Source: Pristionchus mayeri (lineage: Eukaryota; Nematoda; Chromadorea; Rhabditida; Neodiplogasteridae). From it: DNA of 64,000 bases. The stretch is from NCBI GenBank assembly GCA_036245805.1, contig BTRK01000004.1, forward strand, positions 29,373,541-29,437,540. Reading direction: 5' to 3'. Below the pieces are notes generated by a model. That model did no database searches and had not been told where the DNA came from. It saw only the letters and a program-made list of their open reading frames with translations. A program made the translations under genes and the position numbers. Positions 57,601 to 64,000 of the stretch are shown in pieces (positions within the stretch are counted from its first letter, which is position 1; each line of letters begins with the position of its first letter).

Positions 57601-59377
57601 TCATTGTCGAAGAAGCACACAAACTGGTAATTCTCAACCAATACTACACTACTATTCAATTATTTCCCAATACCTGTCCTTTTTGAAGCACGATAATATC
57701 TCCATTAATGACACCTCTGAATATATTAGATCCCATAATACGACATATACATGTATATATGCCTCTTGTTCAGACTCCCGATGCCAGTAGTTCCCGCATA
57801 AGGCGTACTCTGCGTCCTACTCGTCCCCCCAAGATTCATCGCCGAACTTCCACTCGTAGGCCAACTACCACGCTTATCCCAACTACCACACGTCTCCGCA
57901 CCTACACTAATATCCCCACCACCTCTCGTCCCCACATCAAAACCCGTCCCCACACTAGCACTTGTCCCCACACAACTACTCGCCCCCCCCCCCACATCCC
58001 AAAAGGGCCCCACACTACTACTCTTCCACGCACTACTACTCGTTACCGCGTTAATCTTCTCCCTCTCGCCCGCACCCTCACCCGCACTGGTCCCCACATT
58101 CACCGCCACCCCAACACTCGTTTTTTGGATACCAACACTCCTTCAGAAATCGCCCCGTACTATTTTCATTATTGTGAACTGAACACTACCGCTACGATAA
58201 AGATGTATTCATATCTGCAAATATAGTAAATGTAACCTGCAAATACCTATAGTAAGTCTTTGTTGATTAGTGGTCGACATATCTAGAGTTACGCATATCA
58301 TTTTACAGTAGATATATTTATTGCAATAAGACTAAAATAGTGCTGTCAAAAGTTTCAAAAGTCATAACAAAAACATTCAGGCACAGAGCACTGCCGACTA
58401 AATCAGGGACCCCACTTTTCATGGGACCCCTCTTTTCCATACTCAATTTATGGGACCCTTCTTTTTTAAACCCATAATATGGGACCCCTCTTTTTATGGG
58501 ACCCTCTTTTAGAGGGGTCCCTAACTTTTTGGGACCCCTCTTTTTTAAACCCATAATATGGGACCCCTGTTGTTATGGGACCCCTCTTTTAGAGGAGTCC
58601 CTAACTTTTTGGAACCCCTCTTTTCCAAATTCATTTTATGGGACCCCTCTTTTCGACGGACCCCTCTTTTTGAGGGGTCCCAAGTTTTGGGACCCACCAA
58701 CTGGGACAGAGCCCAATTTTGTACAATTTGTGTTTTTCCTCGGTTAAAGATAATCCACTGTACAGTGCTTACCTTTTTCACGAATTCGTGCGACTCTCCA
58801 TCCAACTTGGCAAACATCTTATTGAACAGCGGCTTTTTGGCTTCTAGAATCGCGTACGTTCTGGGCCTATTCTTCTTGAACTTCGCGAATAACTGAAAAT
58901 ATAGTTCGCCATACATTCATGTTTCGCAATAACCTAACTTTCTCAGTGCGAATTTCTACGTTTAAGAGTTCAATTAGACGCACAGATGAGCAGTAAATTT
59001 ATAAGTATTTACCTTCTGACTGGAATACGACGGAACGAGGTCTAGAGGAATGCTGATCTCGTCATCAATAAATGCGCGTTCTTCGGAATCGAAGGCAACG
59101 GCGATCCAGCTTTCTGTAAAAAAACAGAATGGTAAACACAAAAAATGCTGCAAAATAATTAAAATATGCAATAACAATTACCTTTGCAATTGGCGAAGTA
59201 TTCCTCAGGAGCGACGTGCATATCAATGGCCTCATTGATGACCATCTCTGCCATCGCAGTCGTGTTCACCTTAGTGTCTACAGCGATGCTCATCTGCTTC
59301 CAGATTTCCGACCATCGTTGACCATCAGAAGCACTCGCCGAAGCGAAGAGATAGAATAGGGGCAGGATGAGCATCAT
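54632..59377 (-). CDS. Small secreted helical protein H, with a 3.8-kb intron full of elements
   Basis: Paralogue of G. Exons: 59377-59182 (signal peptide MMLILPLFYLFASASA, RWSEIWKQMSI, HVAPEEYFANCK), 59113-59013 (ISIPLDLVPSYSSQK), 58892-58773 (FKKNRPRTYAIL, KLDGESHEFVKK), 54982-54893 (FVQMAVNVTQSSM) and 54790-54632 (NSLEKVTCWHTHYKMRYG). Exon lengths 196/101/120/90/159 sum to 666 nt, 221 residues, in frame. The fourth exon would use a GC donor. Intron 3 (54983-58772) holds a 1.07-kb fold-back and a 2.5-kb TIR element carrying gene I. If that intron is not spliced, the 5' and 3' parts are separate remnants. Confidence 0.6.
55056..56122. repeat. 1.07-kb fold-back element in intron 3 of gene H
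   Basis: Arms of about 500 bp, mirror images around a purine/pyrimidine-rich centre near 55585; tips resemble ATTAAGAGC-CGTTTG and its complement. No coding content supported. Confidence 0.9.
56221..58714. mobile_element. 2.5-kb element with ~150-bp terminal inverted repeats and 6-bp target duplication
   Basis: Left end GGGCTCTGTCCCAGTTGGTG (56221-) and right end the complement (-58714) continue as imperfect inverted repeats for about 150 bp. They are rich in GGGACCCCTCTTTT/AAAAGAGGGGTCCC motifs, which are further tandemly expanded on the right (58410-58714). Both ends are flanked by AATTTT (56215-56220 and 58715-58720). The interior contains gene I (57034-58226) and no recognisable transposase. 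Confidence 0.75.
57034..58226 (+). CDS. Secreted protein I with Thr/Pro/His-rich mucin-like tail
   Basis: ATG at 57034 gives a signal peptide (MIRIILLMIFLPLSATG) and a folded-looking domain: YEELITITVKVGESNSLF, EEGCPLSIKAPALTYFWQRN (57034-57252), DSRHIQVVTAHGRHPNQW (57303-57371), RQHVHPEK (from 57413), a 57522-57624 exon (YHTRYTSKNNVIHLCYFNII) and a last exon (about 57772-58226). The last exon is dominated by Thr/Pro/His/Arg segments (PHTTT, TTTRP, RPHTST), a likely O-glycosylated tail. The splice junction after 57413 is uncertain. I do not recognise the family. It lies inside the TIR element and inside an intron of gene H on the opposite strand. Confidence 0.5.
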
Positions 59378-61586
59378 AACTGGAAAAGAGATGAGATGAG
59401 AAGGTACATTGGGTAGAAGTGCAATCAGGAATTAGCGTCTAAGATATTTCGCAGATTCGAAACAGATTCCATAATGCTGATATATACCAATAAAGTTTTG
59501 AAAAACTAACGAGACTTGCAAAAGCAAAGGCGCGACAATTTTAAACTCCTCGTGGCGTTCTTCTGTGGTCTGAAATCGATACCCGCAGTAAACCTCGCTC
59601 TTCACAGAGCAAGGCTAGCGGGTATGGATATACAGACGTCGCTACTATTAACATCGCTAAGATTATGTGTTAATATATTCTACAGCAAGTTAGAGCCAAG
59701 GAGAAGATTGGTTACGGGGGAGGAGTGCTCTATTTAAAAAGTAAACTGGGTGTAAAAAAGAAGAAATTATTGATAAAGTAAGGAAAATTTGAAGGGCGGC
59801 AGAGGCGAGACTAGAGACAATGATATTCAGGGAGAGGGCGGACGCAGGGCCACAAGAGAAACAGTTTATAAATGAGAGAGCTAAGACCTAGAATGTAGAG
59901 TGGGAGGACAAGAATATCTGTGATTCGGCAATTGATAAGGCGAAAATGAGATAAAGAAAACAGATAAGAATGAATTCAATGAGGAAATTCATTATCTAGG
60001 ATAACATATAGTTGTCTCATTTGATAACATATCTCCTGAGTTTCGTTCTACTTTGTGGAAGAAGGAAGAGGGCGCCTCTAATAAAATGTAGATAACGATA
60101 ACGACTAATGTGAATCCTTCGATAAGATAAGAATTTTACACGAAATAGTAAAAGTTACCCCGATTAGATCAGCGAAAACGAAAATGCAGCTGGAAGAAAT
60201 TAAAGAAACCAATGTAAATGCGGTCATTTGCCAACGGCTCTCTCTCCAGTGAATGACCAGAGGGGACACGGAGGAATAAGCAAGTTAAAGACAAGGAAAG
60301 AAGGGGAGCTCAGAATGTGTTTCTTCTCAGATAGCCTTCAGTGGCCTGGTGTGAAAAATGCTCAAATGGTGAGAGGGAGATGAATGAGACGTGAGAGGGA
60401 GATGAATGAGACAGGAAAGTTCCTACTATTGACAAAGTAGGGAAATGAGATGAAAATATATTAAAAAGTTGGAACAATGAAGAGATGGATTTTCCAGGGT
60501 CACGAAGGCTCATTCGATAGAGGATGAAAAGAGCTTCCAAATTCATTTTTGAGCTAGTGATTTCGTTTCGAATGAAGCCTGTGTCCCCCTAATCTCGCTT
60601 TCGAGGGGGAAAGTGTCAGAGCCGAGTGGGCGGAGCTTGCAGTGTCTAATTATGATGAACCCAATTGCAATTGATTCTCAAAATTTTGCATTAAATGTAT
60701 TTTACTGGATATTTGTTGGCAAAATTCACGAAACCCGCCCATACTGATGTCTGGGAAGTATCACGTATACACTTTCAGAAAATGTGTTTCAACTGTGTCT
60801 CGATTAAGTTTGCACCGAATTACATGCTATTAAAAATATGCTGTCGATTCTGATTACATGAAACTTGTTCAGATTTTTTGCATCGAAGACCAATCATACA
60901 GACTTCTCCATGTGTGCGCTAAATTTACCCTCGATGAGGCCATATTCTCATAAAAAATATTGGTGCCTGCATCTTTCTCTTTTCAGAAAATTTGAATTTC
61001 TTATTTTTCAAAAATATGCGAAATCAACATAAAAATGCAAAATGTAGTCATTTACAGTTCAATGCATTCCTCGAAAGGATGTAACTTCCATCATCCATGA
61101 GGAAAAGTATATAGGGTAAAGATGGGAGCTTCATATAACCACCAGGAATTGAGCATTCATGCTTCAGAGGGAACAGAATATTGAGCAATGTGCCGTTTTC
61201 GATGGATAAATTTTCGCAATTTTAACTTTGTCCTGTTATCGCCATTGCTGATAGGGTGCGCATATGAAAGAGCATACAAGACCTCATTAGTAATCAATAT
61301 TCGGAAGTTCATCGGTCGAACTGAAAGGAAGATGGAAGGCAAAATCTCAAAGAACCGCAAGACTTTTGCAACAACCTAATATATGAGGTCTTTCGCCTAA
61401 GAATCGAGCAGATCCGGCAGGTTCCGGGACATCAAAAAAAAACTCAAATTCATGTAACAATGTGTTTTGGGGTAATTGAAGGTGCTCAAAACTGTGGGCA
61501 CATTCATTTTGCTCCGTCGTTGTTGGCTCCAGTCGGCTCTTAAATAATCTTGGCTCTTAATTTTCTTAAATATGAAAATATTTCAG
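59378..61586. other. 2.2 kb without recognised genes
   Basis: Read on both strands. It is AT-rich, with short open frames lacking signal peptide, splice or family support. Some purine-rich stretches (59740-60560). A short tandem duplication of a GAGAGGGAGATGAATGAGAC unit is at about 60371-60412. Nothing else is seen. Confidence 0.5.
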
Positions 61587-61673
61587 CCCCCGGTAGAAGA
61601 CGAACGAAGGCGACAAAGGGAACAAGCGGAACCAGCACAGAGAGGAAAGGCACACTTCTTACATTTGATTTGA
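61587..61673 (+). pseudogene. Duplicated last exon of the DEG/ENaC gene, open frame
   Basis: Preceded by TTTCAG and encoding PPVEDERRRQREQAEPAQRG then KAHFLHLI and a stop. Corresponds to 51600-51680 and the broken copy at 54355. No transmembrane exons are nearby, so it is a partial duplicate. Confidence 0.75.
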
Positions 61674-61834
61674 ACCATTTATTGTGCAAGTTTTATGATC
61701 CTTATTCTTCAATTTTGAGCTCATTATCGTATTCTAAGGAGGAATGGTGCTCTACGGGCATACATTTCTTTCAAAAATTAAAGTGAAATGTTGTACGATA
61801 AATTCTCAGACGAATAATAACTTTTGAACTGAAT

Positions 61835-61996
61835 CTACAACTCGATATTCCTATTATACTCGATCATAGTTGATAGTTGAATGACGTCTCGGAGTGCGAA
61901 TCGAGTGTCTCTCACTACGTAATGGGTGTGCCAGTAGGTCACTTTCTCCAGTGAATCCTTTGAGGACTGCGGCAAGTTGACGTAGTCGGAAAACAG
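61835..61996 (-). pseudogene. Last exon of a third secreted helical protein (J); 5' exons missing
   Basis: CAG then LFSDYVNLPQSSKDSLEKVT, YWHTHYVVRDTRFALRD and a stop (61835-61837), closest to the last exon of gene G. The conserved cysteine of CWHTH is Tyr here. Upstream exons are absent: from about 62060 a LINE fragment occupies the position, suggesting truncation by insertion or deletion. Confidence 0.75.
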
Positions 61997-62099
61997 CTGA
62001 AAATTCTGGAATTAGACCGCCTATTGCACACATAATGTGGACTAAATCAAATTGATATTCAGGTCTTATCCTGAAAAACAGAATTTTTTTCTAAATCAA

Positions 62100-63240
62100 A
62101 AACAGAATTTTCGCTGTATTCTTTATGCCGATGATGCCAAACTCTGGTCTTACTCTGATCCTGCCTCTCTCCAATCCTCTCTTGATATCCTTTTTAAGTG
62201 GTCCTCTGATTGGGGCCTTACCGTATCCCTCACTAAGACCGAGACAATGCTTATATGAAGGTCACATCCTCCCTCTATCTTTACTCTTAATGGTATTTCT
62301 CTTCCTACCGTATCCCAATTCACCGACTTAGGAATTACATACTCTAATCTATACCTATATATAAAGCGCAGTGTGTGTCTGTCCGTCTGTCCGGATTGCG
62401 AAACGATTACGAAATGGGGAGGGAGAGAGATCTCGCGACAACAAGTTCCGAAATGAGTGATTGCGAAACCTAGATACTCCGCTAGGACGGGGCCCCCGCC
62501 AAAGGCGGGGGGCAGCCGGACTAGTAAACTAGAATTTAGTGCTCACATATCTAGTAAGATCTCAAAGGCCCGTTCTCGTTGCTCATACATCTTGCGCACC
62601 TTCGTTTCAAAAAATCCTCAGCTTTATTCTCGACTTTTTGTCACATACGTCCGCCCCATCCTCGAATATTGTTCTGAACTTTGGTCACCTCAAAGTAGGG
62701 ATTTGTCTAATAGCATCGAGCGTGTCCAGCGCAAATACACCAAATCTGTACTCCTTAAATGTCGCGTCCCTAACAGGTCTTATCCTGATCGCCTACGTTA
62801 TTTCCATTTAGAACCTTCAGAGTACAATTATTGACTTAGCATTCGTATATAAAGTTATTCACGAAGATGTAGGCATAGGCTGCCCTTCCTTTCTCCTCCT
62901 AGCCCCCCCCCCCCCTCGACCTAGGCGCCCCAATCTCTTCCAGTTACGTAAACATCGTTCCATATCTGCTTTTTACCACACATTTTTCACAAATAGAGTT
63001 GTGCCCTTATGGAACCGTATCCCTAATAATATTGTAATCTCTAGAAATAGTGAACTGTTCTCGCTCAGAGCTAGAGCTATAAATAGTATTGATTATTCTC
63101 ATTATCTCTAATTCACTCTCGCTTGTAACTGACGGCTATACTCCCTTTGTCATCTAGATATGACATCGTAATTATCATGATTCTAATTTTCCCTGTAACA
63201 TCTATTTTATACCTCTGCACTGTCGCATGATAAAGAATTA
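62100..63240 (+). mobile_element. 5'-truncated non-LTR retrotransposon (LINE), reverse-transcriptase 3' half
   Basis: Begins inside the reverse transcriptase just before the catalytic box, CILYADDAKLW (YADD), then LDILFKWSSDWGLTVSLTKT and LGITYSN, resumes after a Helitron insertion with KLEFSAHISSKISKARSRC, YVRPILEYCSELWSP and SIERVQRKYTK, and continues after a frameshift near 62833 as DLAFVYKVIHEDVGIGCP and FTNRVVPLWNRIPN to about 63109. There is a C homopolymer at 62905-62915. The thumb-region sequence is of the CR1/jockey-like type. It is dead: truncated, frameshifted and interrupted. The 3' limit is taken as the next Helitron end. Confidence 0.85.
62348..62524 (+). mobile_element. 177-bp non-autonomous Helitron inserted in the LINE
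   Basis: 5' end TCTATACCTATATATAAAGC followed by GTCTGTCCGTCTGTCCGG; 3' end with the hairpin GCCCCCGCC-AAA-GGCGGGGGGC and terminal CTAG, 11 bp after the stem. It sits between A (62347) and T (62525), the Helitron AT target, with no target duplication. Removing it joins the LINE reading frame as GITYSNKLEFSAH. Confidence 0.92.
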
Positions 63241-64000
63241 TCAATACCTATATATAAAGCGCAGTGTCTGTCTGTCCGTCTGTCCGTCTGTCCGGATTGC
63301 GAAATAGGGAGGGGAGGGACAGAAGAAGTTACAAAGGCATCGATCCATTACCGTATGCCAATCAATAATTAGCATTGGGTCAACTACAGTACACCAATCG
63401 ATAATTAGCCATGGGTCACCTCTTATTCCGTGCGTCAGATTTATGATTTTGACCTTTGATCTTCGAATTACCGTATACCAATCAATAATTAGCATTGGGT
63501 CAACTATCGTATACCAATCGATAATTAGCCATCGGTCACCTCTTATTCCGTGGGTCAGATTTATGATTTTGACCTTTGATCTTCGAATTACCGTATACCA
63601 ATCAATAATTAGCATTGGGTCAACTATCGTATACCAATCGATAATTAGCCATGGGTCACCTCTTATTCCGTGGGTCAGATTTATGATTTTGACCTTTGAT
63701 CTTTGAATTACCGTATACCAATCAATAATTAGCATTGGGTCAACTACCGTATACCAATCGATAATTAGCCATGGGTCACCTCTTATTCCGTGGGTCAGAT
63801 TTATGATATTGACCTTTGATCTTTGAATTACCGTATACCAATCAATAATTAGCATTGGGTCAACTACCGTATACCAATCGATAATTAGCCATGGGTCACC
63901 TCTTATTCCGTGGGTCAGATTTATGATTTTGACCTTTGATCTTTGAATTACCGTATACCAATCAATAATTAGCATTGGGTCAACTACCGTATACCAATCG
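63241..64000 (+). mobile_element. Second Helitron-like element, 5' end only in window
   Basis: TC at 63241 preceded by A; TCAATACCTATATATAAAGC and repeated GTCTGTCC match the 5' end of the Helitron at 62348. The two diverge after GGATTGCGAAA. The interior is the 120-bp minisatellite; the 3' hairpin and CTRR end are not in the window. Confidence 0.7.
63349..64000. repeat. 120-bp minisatellite, at least 5 copies, running off the window
   Basis: Exact 120-bp period. Each unit contains two related halves, ACCGTATACCAATCAATAAT and TACCGTATACCAATCGATAA, followed by GGGTCACCTCTTATTCCGTG and GACCTTTGATCTT. Copies differ by single bases. Both strands are open across units, giving repetitive spurious frames. 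Confidence 0.97.

Noticed and set aside
63241..63975. 244-residue minus-strand frame through the 120-bp minisatellite
   Set aside because: The period is divisible by three, so any open unit stays open; no start context, splice sites or family similarity.
1..64000. tRNA, rRNA or other structured RNA genes
   Set aside because: No cloverleaf with GTTCRA-type B box paired to a suitable A box, or other known RNA signature, was found by eye; a covariance-model search would be needed to exclude them.

Overview
The window is nuclear DNA of a free-living-type nematode (rhabditid or diplogastrid; the species cannot be fixed from the sequence). The grounds are an unmistakable twitchin (unc-22) N-terminus, a FAT-1/FAT-2 class fatty-acid desaturase, a PABPN1/pabp-2 homologue, a DEG/ENaC channel, secreted nematode-type families, introns mostly of 40-60 bp with TTTCAG-like 3' ends, and a mariner element, Helitrons and many fold-back repeats. 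In C. elegans unc-22, fat-1 and fat-2 all lie on chromosome IV, so the unc-22/desaturase linkage may be old synteny.

Layout. 1-18172 (minus): the 5' two-fifths or so of unc-22 (Ig domains, basic LKKV-rich linker, more Ig domains, first two FN3 domains), with a 2.1-kb exon of tandem ~27-residue repeats. 19.6-27.7 kb (plus): three tandem paralogues of a secreted Cys-rich family that looks MIG-18/fibronectin-type-I-like; the third has lost its C-terminal domain to about twenty 53-residue Lys/Glu repeats. 28.0-29.3 kb: a mariner with one frameshift. 27.97-37.22 kb: a large palindrome whose arms carry divergent, practically identical hsp70 genes around a ~285-bp centre; the right-hand copy has a stop at codon 85. 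37.5-41.7 kb: two more members of the secreted family, convergent. 42.7-45.9 kb (plus): the desaturase. 46.9-51.7 kb (plus): a DEG/ENaC gene carrying pabp-2 on the opposite strand inside its middle intron. 51.9-62.0 kb: two complete genes and one fragment of a small secreted helical protein family (minus), with copies of the DEG/ENaC last exon next to each; large fold-backs and a TIR-bounded 2.5-kb element carrying a Thr/Pro-rich secreted gene lie in their introns. 62.1-64.0 kb: a 5'-truncated LINE split exactly by a short Helitron, then a second Helitron-like 5' end leading into a 120-bp minisatellite that leaves the window.

Functionally this is not an operon or one pathway. Conserved housekeeping genes (unc-22, hsp70, desaturase, pabp-2) alternate with fast-evolving secreted families whose growth by tandem and inverted duplication, exon loss, repeat capture and transposon insertion can be read directly. 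Exon boundaries were placed by hand from GT/AG sites and paralogue comparison; several genes were checked by their exon lengths summing to whole codons.
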